A stretch of DNA of 64,000 nt from Lysobacter sp. (GTDB lineage: Bacteria; Pseudomonadota; Gammaproteobacteria; Xanthomonadales; Xanthomonadaceae). Both the position numbers and the translations under genes were made by a program. How positions within the stretch are numbered: position 1 is the first letter of the stretch; each line of letters opens with the position of its first letter. Positions 18,619 through 25,625 of this stretch are shown here, in pieces. The notes under the pieces are model-generated. The model had not been told where the DNA came from. It saw only the letters and a list, made by a program, of their open reading frames with translations, and ran no database searches. The stretch is taken from assembly GCA_013141175.1 (NCBI GenBank), contig JABFRN010000001.1, forward strand, positions 2,123,444-2,187,443, written 5' to 3'.

Positions 18619-19599
18619 ATGCCGACATCCCTCGAAATGCGTGAACCCGACGAAGCGGCGATGACCGCCGAGATGATCGATATCCTGCGCCGCAAGATGG
18701 CGCGCGATTACGATGCCGGCCAGACCCGGCGCGATGCGCATCCCAAGGCCACCGGCCTGCTGCGCGGTCGCTTCGAAGTGGCGGCCGATCTGCCGAAGCA
18801 CCTGCGCGTCGGACTGTTCGCCCAAGCGCAGACCTTCGATTGCTGGGTCCGTACCTCCAATGCCAGCGGCAAGCCGCAGTCGGACGCCATCGGCGATGCG
18901 CGCGGCTTCGCGATCAAGCTGATGGCGCCGGGCGGCAAGCGCAAGGACGAAACGCCGCTGGGTCAGGACTTCGTGCTGCTGAGCACGCCGGTGATGCCGC
19001 TCGGCACCATCGCGCTGTTCCGCGATGCCGTCTACTACACCATCGAAAGTTCGCCGCTGCTGTTCGCCGCCAAATGCGTGCTGGGCGGACACACGCGCGC
19101 GCTGCTGGGTCTCGTCGCGTTGCGCATCCGCCCGGCCTCGCCGCTGGACATCCGATATTGGAGCACCACGCCCTACCGCTTCGGCAAGGGCCGCGCTGTG
19201 AAGTATTCGCTGATCCCCACATCGCAGCACCACGGCGCCATGCCGAAAACGCCGGGCGCGTCTTATCTGAGCGAAGCGATGCAGCGCCATCTCGACAAGC
19301 ACGAAGCCAGCTTCGATTTCTGCGTGCAACTGCGCCAGGACGGCATGCCGATCGAAGACGCCGCACCGCGCTGGGACGAAACCGCATCGCCGTTCGTGAA
19401 AGTCGCGACGCTGCGCATCCCCAAACAGAAATTCCGCAGCGCGCAGCGCGACGCGCTGGCCGAATCGCTGGCCTTTTCCCCCGGCCACGCCTTGCCCGCG
19501 CACGCGCCCATGGGCGGATTGAACCGCGCCCGCATCAAGATCTACAAAGCCTTGTCGAAATTCCGGCACACGCGCGATGCGCGTGCGGAGATCGCATAG
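18619..19599 (+). CDS. Catalase-fold family protein (heme peroxidase-like)
   Basis: 326 residues with catalase-family landmarks: HPKATGLLRGRFEV at the place of the catalase distal-histidine region, VRTSNASGKPQSDAIGDARG, FAIKLM, and the end FSPGHALPAHAPMGGLNRAR, typical of the y4iL-like subgroup of small catalase-related proteins. No signal peptide. Likely a heme protein acting on peroxides; activity cannot be judged because the subgroup departs from the canonical catalase motifs. The stop codon TAG (19597-19599) lies in the first bases of an inverted-repeat element, so the element probably inserted at the end of the gene. The ribosome site is weak. Confidence 0.82.
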   Translation: MPTSLEMREPDEAAMTAEMIDILRRKMARDYDAGQTRRDAHPKATGLLRGRFEVAADLPKHLRVGLFAQAQTFDCWVRTSNASGKPQSDAIGDARGFAIKLMAPGGKRKDETPLGQDFVLLSTPVMPLGTIALFRDAVYYTIESSPLLFAAKCVLGGHTRALLGLVALRIRPASPLDIRYWSTTPYRFGKGRAVKYSLIPTSQHHGAMPKTPGASYLSEAMQRHLDKHEASFDFCVQLRQDGMPIEDAAPRWDETASPFVKVATLRIPKQKFRSAQRDALAESLAFSPGHALPAHAPMGGLNRARIKIYKALSKFRHTRDARAEIA

Positions 19600-19739
19600 G
19601 GTGGAGTAAGCGCAGCGCAACGCCACCATTGTGAGAAAACAAGTACGGTGTACGTCAAGCGGGGAAGCATCTTCTTGGGCTTGGGAAATTGTTGTTTCCT
19701 TGGCTCCATGGTGGAGTTGCGCTGCGCTTACTCCACCCT
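19597..19739. repeat. 143-base inverted-repeat element, family A copy 1
   Basis: The left arm from 19597 reads GGGTGGAGTAAGCGCAGCGC. The right arm ending at 19739 is its complement (GCGCTGCGCTTACTCCACCC). The core includes CATCTTCTTGGGC. A close copy is at 22821-22964 and a shorter-related one at 22241-22391. It contains no gene and fills most of the 338-base gap between 19600 and 19937; nothing else was recognised there. Confidence 0.85.
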
Positions 19740-19937
19740 GCTTTCTGAACACACGCCGTCACGAAGCTGCATGGCAGCTCAGCGCAGCCGCGTATGTTGG
19801 CAATCGCACAGAACGAACGTTCGCCGTGAGCCTATGTTGTGCGAAACCGAACCGTGATCCGTTGCGATGTCGCGCAAGCGATCTTCGTCGCATCGTATCC
19901 AGCCACATCCGCGCGCCAATATCGAGGAGTCAACACC

Positions 19938-20237
19938 ATGAAGCGCCGCATCCAGATATCGATCCTGTTGCTTTCCGTTTCCGTCGCCGCCTGCGAGCAG
20001 CAGCCTACCGTGGTGACGGTGCCGGCGACGCCCGTCGCCGTGCCTGTGCCGGGCCCACCGGGTCCTCCCGGCGATACCGGCAGCCAAGGCGTGCAGGGCG
20101 ATCAAGGCTACACCGGCAATCAGGGCGAACCCGGACAGATCGGCGACAAAGGCGATCAGGGAAATCAAGGCAATCAGGGCGACACCGGCGCGACCGGCGC
20201 GACCGGCGAGCCTGCACCAGCGGACAAGCGATACTAA
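19938..20237 (+). CDS. Collagen-like lipoprotein
   Basis: ATG at 19938 follows GAGGAGTCAACACC. The 99-residue product opens with MKRRIQISILLLSVSVAAC, a lipoprotein signal with Cys19, then a Val/Pro linker (TVVTVPATPVAVPVP) and an uninterrupted Gly-X-Y tract from GPPGPPGDTG to GATGATGEP, about 17 triplets rich in Gln, Asp and Asn. Bacterial collagen-like tracts form triple helices, so a trimeric stalk anchored in the outer membrane is likely. It may be an adhesin or surface modifier; nothing nearby decides this. Confidence 0.85.
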   Translation: MKRRIQISILLLSVSVAACEQQPTVVTVPATPVAVPVPGPPGPPGDTGSQGVQGDQGYTGNQGEPGQIGDKGDQGNQGNQGDTGATGATGEPAPADKRY

Positions 20238-20297
20238 GAACACAAGCACACCCACAAACCGGAAATCGTTAAGCACGAATCCGCAGCGCCCTGAGAT

Positions 20298-20340
20298 TCA
20301 TTACCCCGGGTACGCACTTCGCGCGCATCCGGGCTACGGC
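20298..20340. repeat. Short palindromic element (partial)
   Basis: TACCCCGGGTACGCACTTCG followed by CGCGCATCCGGGCTACGG resembles one half of the GTAGCCCGGGTAAGCGC palindromes found three times at 23568-24480. It is degenerate here. Confidence 0.5.
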
Positions 20341-20433
20341 ACTGCAGCGATCCCGTCGCGCTCGATCACGGAATCGGATCGGCGCATCAAGCGGATTCAC
20401 GCTCGTATCCACTCCAACAATGAGGACGGCGCC

Positions 20434-20652
20434 ATGGATGATTTCGATGATATTAAAGGCAGAGTCGCGGCGCTTCATGCCGTGTTGACGTATCTGCTCT
20501 CGGAGTTGCCGGTGGACCAGCAAGCAAGAATCCGCGATCGACTGGCACGCGAACGCTTGACGAATCCCACGCCCTACGCGGACATGCCCGTGGTGCAGGA
20601 TTCGTTCGTGGAAGCGATGGCAGTCCTGGAATTCCAACTGCTGCCGAGGTGA
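20434..20652 (+). CDS. Small acidic protein of unknown function
   Basis: 72 residues starting MDDFDDIKGRVAALHAVLTY, predicted almost wholly helical, with LLSELPVDQQARIRDRLA in the middle. AGGA lies 9 bases before the ATG. Base use matches a real gene (G/C at third positions) but I recognise no family. Confidence 0.6.
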   Translation: MDDFDDIKGRVAALHAVLTYLLSELPVDQQARIRDRLARERLTNPTPYADMPVVQDSFVEAMAVLEFQLLPR

Positions 20653-20731
20653 ACCGGCTGTGGCATCGTTGTTTCATTCGACAGGCGGGCGCATGACCCG
20701 CCTGTCGAGAAGAATCGACGCATCTTAGGAC

Positions 20732-21331
20732 TTAACGGGCCCAGGGCGCCGTACGCACGTAGCTTGTATTGCCTGCGGTAAGCCAGGCTCTCATGGTCGA
20801 TACGGAGATGCCCAGGCCGTCATTGTTGCGGCGGGCATCATAAGCACAGCGTGGACCGTCCGGCCCCCGATCGATTCTCGCCACGATTTCCGTGGATTGG
20901 GCTTGGACTTCACGCGCAGGAATGGAACCACTGAACGTCTGGCTGGTTCCCGGGTGGATGGTATCGATATTGGCCATCTGACCGAAATAGCTTTGAGCGC
21001 GTCTGAGGTCTTTCACTTCAAGCGCGACGCCCAGAACGCCACCGGCGCTGGTGGGTGAGCCCTCGGCCGGCTCGGTACCGATATTCGAGATCGTGACATT
21101 GACGTTGTAGGTCGCGCCATCGCCACTGCGGGACACTTCAAACCGGTCCACGCTCAACTCCGCCCGACAGGGCCCTGTCGGTGCAGGGGGCACAAGTGCC
21201 CTGCGGACATCCTCGCGCAACGGGGTCACGGAACCGGGAATGACTCTGGTCGCGGGTGGATCGGCCAGTGCGGTGGAACACACGGATGCGAACGCGAGGA
21301 CAGCGAGCAAGCGCCTGGTTTGAACTTTCAT
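20732..21331 (-). CDS. Secreted protein of unknown function with immunoglobulin-like segment
   Basis: ATG at 21331 is preceded by GGGAG and opens a signal peptide (MKVQTRRLLAVLAFASVCST, ALA). The mature part (199 residues in all) has RAELSVDRFEVSRSGDGATY, VNVTISNIGTEPAEGSPTSA and HPGTSQTFSGSIPAREVQAQ, the pattern of a CARDB-like beta-sandwich, and closes with CAYDARRNNDGLG. Two mature cysteines (PTGPCRAEL and PRCAYD) could bridge. It is probably periplasmic or secreted. No enzyme motif is visible, and the flanking genes do not suggest a pathway. Confidence 0.75.
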   Translation of the reverse strand: MKVQTRRLLAVLAFASVCSTALADPPATRVIPGSVTPLREDVRRALVPPAPTGPCRAELSVDRFEVSRSGDGATYNVNVTISNIGTEPAEGSPTSAGGVLGVALEVKDLRRAQSYFGQMANIDTIHPGTSQTFSGSIPAREVQAQSTEIVARIDRGPDGPRCAYDARRNNDGLGISVSTMRAWLTAGNTSYVRTAPWAR

Positions 21332-21539
21332 TTCGTCTCCCAAGATGGACAGCGTAGTGAGGGCGGGAATTCCGTCATCGGAGTTTCTTTGACCCGGTGA
21401 CATCCGCCCCTCCGGCTGGATCGTAAAGCGGCTCGGCGCCGCCTTCCAGCTCCGGTTGGGCATCGTACACTTCCAACGCTTGTCCGCTGCCGCCGACGCG
21501 GCGCAAACTGCAACAACGCTTACATCATGAGCGCTCACC

Positions 21540-22178
21540 ATGGCTTCGCGCATCGAGTGGCACAAGGTCAAGCCGGCGACGGTGCGCGACGAGCTGATCG
21601 AGCTGGCCATCGCGCTCGCGCTGATCGCCGTCGGCTGGCTCAGCCTGCCCACCCTGCTGCTGGCGGTGCTGGCCGAACTGCTGGCGACGGTGGCGCTGTC
21701 CTGGTACTTCTACCCGCAGCGCGGCCTGCGCAGGCATCTTGCCGACGTCGCGAAGATGTTCGGCCTGCTGTGTTTCCTCGCCATCTTCATCCTCGCCGCC
21801 TACGCCGGGGCCGGCGGCTTCGCCAACGGTCCGTGGCCGGACGCACGGTCGCTGCTGGGCGTGGTCCTGCTGGTCGCCGTGCGCGGCGGTCTGCTCCTGC
21901 GGGAAGCCCGCGCCTCGTCGGATCCACGATTGTATTGGGCGCGCAGTGCGCTGATGCGTGGAGGCGCGCTGATCGTCGGCAGCTTCCTGGCCGCATTCAC
22001 CTGCTTCCTGCCGGGTGTCCTGCTGGCGCAAGCGCTGGCCCCGGTCTGGCCATCGCGCGCCGCCGACCTCGCCATCGCGTCGGTCTACCTGATCACCCTC
22101 GGTGTGCTCGCCTGCATCATCTCCACGATGAGCGAGCAGGAAATCGTCGACATATCCGGTAATCCGTACATCGACTGA
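21540..22178 (+). CDS. Integral membrane protein of unknown function
   Basis: 212 residues with about five hydrophobic segments: ELAIALALIAVGWLSL, LLLAVLAELLATVALSWYF, MFGLLCFLAIFILAAYAG, GALIVGSFLAAFTCFLPGVL and LAIASVYLITLGVLACIIS, so an inner-membrane protein. The N-terminus MASRIEWHKVKPATVRDE is cytoplasmic by charge. No family recognised. An overlapping frame from 21527 is judged a shadow because it lacks hydrophobic segments. Confidence 0.72.
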   Translation: MASRIEWHKVKPATVRDELIELAIALALIAVGWLSLPTLLLAVLAELLATVALSWYFYPQRGLRRHLADVAKMFGLLCFLAIFILAAYAGAGGFANGPWPDARSLLGVVLLVAVRGGLLLREARASSDPRLYWARSALMRGGALIVGSFLAAFTCFLPGVLLAQALAPVWPSRAADLAIASVYLITLGVLACIISTMSEQEIVDISGNPYID

Positions 22179-22240
22179 TCGGCGGCTCCTGCCATCGCGG
22201 GCGCGGCATGTCTGTTTGCAGACCTGAAGACGGGTCCCGT

Positions 22241-22391
22241 AGAGTGGTGGTGAGCGCAGCGAACCCCACCATTCGAGTGCCCAGGTTGCGATGGCGCTTG
22301 AGCGGACGGGATTGCTTCTCCGGTGCGCTTGCCGCAGTTGAGACGTGTGCATGTTCGTTGCAGGTGGGGTTCGCTCGCTCACCGCCACCCT
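22241..22391. repeat. 151-base inverted-repeat element, family A relative
   Basis: Left arm GGTGGTGAGCGCAGCGAACC and a right arm from about 22363 to 22391 (GGTGGGGTTCGCTCGCTCAC) are inverted. Length, spacing and sequence resemble the elements at 19597 and 22821. Eleven bases separate it from the GIY-YIG stop codon. Confidence 0.75.
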
Positions 22392-22401
22392 GCGAATGTC
22401 T

Positions 22402-22704
22402 TCACTGGCCTTCAATCGATGCGCGCTGCATCAGATACGCGAGCCAGGCTGGATCCTCGGACGCCATCGCAGCGAGCCGGCGCTTTTCGAGGACGGGCAG
22501 GCGTTTGAACCGATACTCGTTCGACAGCGCCTCGCCTCGGGTCTCGAAAGCGAATGCGCCGACCAATCGAACGGGCTTCCGCATTCTCGTAAACCGCGCC
22601 CCACGTCCCGCGCAGTGATCCTTGAACCTGCTCAACGGATCGATCGCGGTGCCCGTGTACAGCACATCGTTCTCGCACAGCAAAAAGTAGACCCACGTTT
22701 CCAT
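22402..22704 (-). CDS. GIY-YIG nuclease-superfamily protein (UPF0213-like)
   Basis: 100 residues starting METWVYFLLCENDVLYTGTA, the VYxL...LYTG form of the GIY-YIG motif, then RFKDHCAGRGARFTRMRKP and RGEALSNEYRFKRLP, which give the conserved Arg, the Glu and the terminal basic helix of the small YhbQ-type proteins. These are single-domain GIY-YIG proteins with nuclease fold and unsettled role in DNA repair. ATG at 22704 matches the family N-terminus. The gene lies between two family-A inverted-repeat elements, 11 and 116 bases away. Confidence 0.82.
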   Translation of the reverse strand: METWVYFLLCENDVLYTGTAIDPLSRFKDHCAGRGARFTRMRKPVRLVGAFAFETRGEALSNEYRFKRLPVLEKRRLAAMASEDPAWLAYLMQRASIEGQ

Positions 22705-22820
22705 CGATTCTCGAGCCGCCCACGTGCGCCACCAGTGGCCTATTGGAGCGCAAGACCTCTCAGTCCGCAAACCACATCCCGTCTGTACGAGATTGGGCAA
22801 CTCGCGATCGTGTAGCCAAG

Positions 22821-22964
22821 TAGGGTGGAGTAAGCGCAGCGCAACTCCACCATTGTGAGAAGACACGTACGGTGTGCGTCAAGCGGGGAAGCGTCTTCTT
22901 GGGCATGGGGAATTATCGTTTCCTTGATGCCATGGTGGAGTTGCGCTGCGCTTACTCCACCCTA
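22821..22964. repeat. 144-base inverted-repeat element, family A copy 2
   Basis: Nearly the same as 19597-19739: left arm TAGGGTGGAGTAAGCGCAGC, right arm ending CGCTTACTCCACCCTA, and the same core with CGTCTTCTTGGGC. It fills much of the 312-base gap between 22705 and 23016. The rest of the gap (22972-23010) is half-palindromes with TTACCCGGGCTAC; no gene was seen. Confidence 0.85.
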
Positions 22965-23016
22965 CTTGCTGCGGCCTTACCCGGGCTACTTGCTACTTGC
23001 TGCGGTCTTACACAGG

Positions 23017-23493
23017 CTAATCGGCATGGCCCCAGTCCGCAGTCAATATGCCAGCACGGACGAAACGATGAAATGAGGAATGCGGCCAGTCTGCTGCCCG
23101 AGCAGTTTTTCCGTGTTTGACCGGATTGATATGGGTGTAATCGATATGGTTGCGCAGATCGCGTTCGTCACGAACTGTATGCTCCCAGAATCGCGCCTGC
23201 CATGGTGAATCGGTCGCTCTTCCGCAGGAGACTCGTCGTGTAAATCCTTTCTTGATGTCTTGGATGAGGCGCGAATAGTCATCGCGGCCATCCTTCATCG
23301 TGACCACCGCATGCAAATGATCCGGCATTACGACGAATGCGACGATTCGATGAGGCACTCGGCGACGTGCGCGGCGCCACGCTGCGAATAGTGCATCGAT
23401 TCGATGTACAAGCAAAGTAGAACGTCGATTCCGCAGCGTCACCGTAAAGAAGTAAGTGCCGTCTTGCGTTCGATTGCGCCGATAGTTGACCAT
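23017..23493 (-). CDS. REP-associated tyrosine transposase (RAYT), intact copy
   Basis: 158 residues beginning MVNYRRNRTQDGTYFFTVTL, the usual RAYT start; an in-frame ATG 36 bases upstream (23529) is possible. Y1 (HUH) motifs: His59-Leu-His61 in MPDHLHAVV and the catalytic Tyr119 in HIDYTHINPVKHG, with WQARFWEHTVRDERDLRNH between. RAYTs are single-strand transposases that bind palindromic repeats and are thought to spread them; they are usually single, domesticated genes. Palindromes lie on both sides (22972-23010 and 23568-23678). A damaged second copy follows upstream at 23828. Confidence 0.92.
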   Translation of the reverse strand: MVNYRRNRTQDGTYFFTVTLRNRRSTLLVHRIDALFAAWRRARRRVPHRIVAFVVMPDHLHAVVTMKDGRDDYSRLIQDIKKGFTRRVSCGRATDSPWQARFWEHTVRDERDLRNHIDYTHINPVKHGKTARAADWPHSSFHRFVRAGILTADWGHAD

Positions 23494-23567
23494 GCCGCCA
23501 ACATAGCCAAGCCCTCGCACCGCGCCCATCAGGCAATCCCGATTTCCCCGTCAGAATTCCCCGACCC

Positions 23568-23678
23568 GTAGCCCGGGTAAGCGCACAGCGCGCACCCGGG
23601 AGAACGCAAGTGGGCGGTTATCCGTAGCGGTTCAAGTTCAAAAGCCCCGGGTGCGGCCTTCGGCCTTACCCGGGCTAC
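23568..23678. repeat. Palindromic element, family B copy 1
   Basis: Begins GTAGCCCGGGTAAGCGCACA and ends GCCTTACCCGGGCTAC, the inverse arm. Both arms carry nested hairpins (AGCGCACAGCGCGCACCCGGG; GCGGCCTTCGGCC). It lies just upstream of the intact RAYT gene and is a likely target of that enzyme. Confidence 0.85.
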
Positions 23679-23714
23679 TCGCTACTTGCTCTCCATCAGA
23701 ATTTCTCGACACGC

Positions 23715-23824
23715 GTAGCCCGGGTAAGCGCACAGCGCGCACCCGGGAGAACGTAAGTGGTCAGTCATCCGCAGCGGTTCGAGTCAAAAACCCCGGGTGC
23801 GGCCTGTGGCCTTACCCGGGCTAC
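23715..23824. repeat. Palindromic element, family B copy 2
   Basis: Same arms as copy 1 with a few substitutions (GCGGCCTGTGGCC in the right hairpin). It abuts the 3' end of the damaged RAYT copy. Together with copy 1 it fills the 334-base gap at 23494-23827; no gene was seen there. Confidence 0.85.
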
Positions 23825-23827
23825 TCG

Positions 23828-24294
23828 CTAATCGGCATGGCCCCAGTCCGCATTCAATATGCCAGCACGGACGAAATGATGAAATGATGAATGCGGCCAG
23901 TCTGCTGCCCGAGCAGTTTTTCCGTGTTTGACCGGATTGATGTGGGTGTAATCGATATGGTTGCGCAGATCGCGTTCATCACGAATCGTATGCTCCCAGA
24001 ATCGCGCCTGCCATGGTGAATCGGTCCCTCTTCCGCAGGAGACAATCCTTTCTTGATGTCTTGGATGAGGCGCGAATAGTCATCGCGGCCGTCTTTCATC
24101 GTGACCACAGCATGTAAATGATCCGGCATTACGACGAATGCCACGATTCGATGAGGCACCCGGCGACGCGCGCGGCGCCAAGCCGAAAATAGAGCATCGA
24201 TTCGATGCACAAGCAAAGCAGAACGTCGATTCTGCAGCGTCACCGTAAAGAAGTAAGTGCCGTCTTGCGTTCGATTGCGCCGATAGTTGACCAT
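23828..24294 (-). pseudogene. Frameshifted second copy of the RAYT transposase
   Basis: Nearly identical to 23017-23493, about 811 bases away in tandem. The first 83 codons read normally and keep MPDHLHAVV. Then ten bases present in the intact copy (near 23240) are missing (near 24045), so the frame shifts and the catalytic Tyr and RFWEHTVRD regions are no longer translated; the open frame instead ends at 23854. The duplication includes the flanking family B palindromes. Confidence 0.88.
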
Positions 24295-24368
24295 GCCGCC
24301 AACATAGCCAAGCCCTCGCACCGCGCCCATCAGGCAATCCCGATTTCCCCGTCAGAATTCCCCGACCC

Positions 24369-24480
24369 GTAGCCCGGGTAAGCGCACGGCGCGCACCCGG
24401 GAGAATGCAAGTGGCAGTTTATCCGCAGCGGTTCAAGTTCAAAAGCCCCGGGTGCGGCCTTCGGCCTTACCCGGGGCTAC
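24369..24480. repeat. Palindromic element, family B copy 3
   Basis: GTAGCCCGGGTAAGCGCACG to CCTTACCCGGGGCTAC, upstream of the damaged RAYT. It forms the border between the repeat tract and the low-GC cassette. Confidence 0.85.
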
Positions 24481-24529
24481 TCGCTACTCTGACCCCTGTT
24501 TTCCTACGAGTCCAGCTTATGCGTTGTGC

Positions 24530-24757
24530 TTAAGATAAGCACGCGCTTGTGATTTTCCAGATCGAACAAGCCGCAATTAGCATTATTATGCAAGCTGTTC
24601 CGCCAGCTACCACTGTCAGAACAGTAGACCGCAGCACAAACTCTTTAGGAGTGGGCTTTATCGCTTGCTTCATGCTTCGCCAAAGAGTGATAGAGCCTAC
24701 ATGGAGCAACGCCAGAAGGCCGATCATTGCAATCAGGTGGTTGATTATCTGCGTCAT
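24530..24757 (-). CDS. Small membrane protein, third gene of the low-GC cassette
   Basis: 75 residues with two hydrophobic helices: IINHLIAMIGLLALLHVGSI and VLTVVAGGTACIIMLIAACS, joined by a basic loop RSMKQAIKPTPKEFVLR. The start lies four bases past the thymidylate-synthase-like stop, which suggests translation as the last gene of an operon. Base composition is AT-richer than the rest of the window. No family recognised; a holin-like or accessory membrane role cannot be decided. Confidence 0.65.
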   Translation of the reverse strand: MTQIINHLIAMIGLLALLHVGSITLWRSMKQAIKPTPKEFVLRSTVLTVVAGGTACIIMLIAACSIWKITSACLS

Positions 24758-24761
24758 GGAA

Positions 24762-25625
24762 TCACGCCGCCGAGAGGTTCTCGTGCTTGCCTAGCAAATC
24801 CAAGCAGTATTCCTCAAACGCACCCAGTGGTTTGCGTGAGCGCTTGCCAGTTAAACGGAGAGATGACTCTTCATTTGCCATGGCATATAAGCCATCAGTA
24901 CTGGTCATTGCAGGCATCTCGCCAGTATCATAAGCAGCCGCACTAGCCACCCGTATGGCTAATTCATAGTGCCGCTTGTAGACATGCATTGAAGATGCGT
25001 AATGATGATAACTTCCTAGCTCCGTACCTAACTCCAATGCCATCATTTCCTGCAGGATTGTAAACAAGAATACATCATAAGGAACACCCCAGATTGCATC
25101 ATTGCTTCGCATGTTTGTAAAAGCATGCAGCTTTCTGTCTCTAATTATAAACTGGAGGGTATTGGTACAAGACAAATCTTTAGTAGGGCGCGACACATCC
25201 TCTTCAATTCTGAAGTTGAGAACAGCTCTTCTTGATTGGTGATCTGAGTTCAGCAGATTTCTCACGTTGTTCCATTGAGAGCCCTTGCCTGCTAAGGGCT
25301 CAAAAATCCTTGCTCCATAACAGCTGCCCCTGACTTGGCCGTCGGTATCGGCGAAATCCCTCCAGCGTGGGGTATAGAATGCAAGCGCCTCAACGTCGGT
25401 ATCTCCTCTCAAATGCCAAGCAAGTTCGGCGGCTGCGAGTGATGGACTCCATTTGCGGGCTTTAAGTGATGTCAGGCGATTTCTGGGGTTTTTTATTTCA
25501 AAAGCAAAGCCAAGAACTTCTCGCGTTTCCAATCCTCTCGGACTGGCCTCGGTGCCGCTCTCAAGAAGTTGTTGGCAAAGGGAAATTTGCATCTCGTTGG
25601 CAGAGTTAGCGATTATATAATTCAT
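24762..25625 (-). CDS. Thymidylate-synthase-family enzyme, possible (d)CMP hydroxymethylase
   Basis: 287 residues with thymidylate-synthase landmarks: ELAWHLRGDTDVE (Glu67), SRRAV at 131-135, the catalytic Cys153 in DLSCTNTLQFIIRD, RSNDA at 173-177 and MHVYKRH at 213-219. At the place of the dUMP-selecting Asn (GLPFN in ThyA; Asn177 in E. coli) it has GVPYD, Asp184. Asp at this place marks T4 dCMP hydroxymethylase. So it may act on a cytosine nucleotide. Its ATG overlaps the previous stop (ATGA), showing coupling to the dUTPase-fold gene. Low GC suggests acquisition. Confidence 0.82.
   Translation of the reverse strand: MNYIIANSANEMQISLCQQLLESGTEASPRGLETREVLGFAFEIKNPRNRLTSLKARKWSPSLAAAELAWHLRGDTDVEALAFYTPRWRDFADTDGQVRGSCYGARIFEPLAGKGSQWNNVRNLLNSDHQSRRAVLNFRIEEDVSRPTKDLSCTNTLQFIIRDRKLHAFTNMRSNDAIWGVPYDVFLFTILQEMMALELGTELGSYHHYASSMHVYKRHYELAIRVASAAAYDTGEMPAMTSTDGLYAMANEESSLRLTGKRSRKPLGAFEEYCLDLLGKHENLSAA

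Noticed and set aside
23854-24330. The 158-codon open frame as a second functional RAYT
   Set aside because: Its C-terminal third is out of frame relative to the intact copy because of a 10-base deletion, and it lacks the catalytic Tyr.
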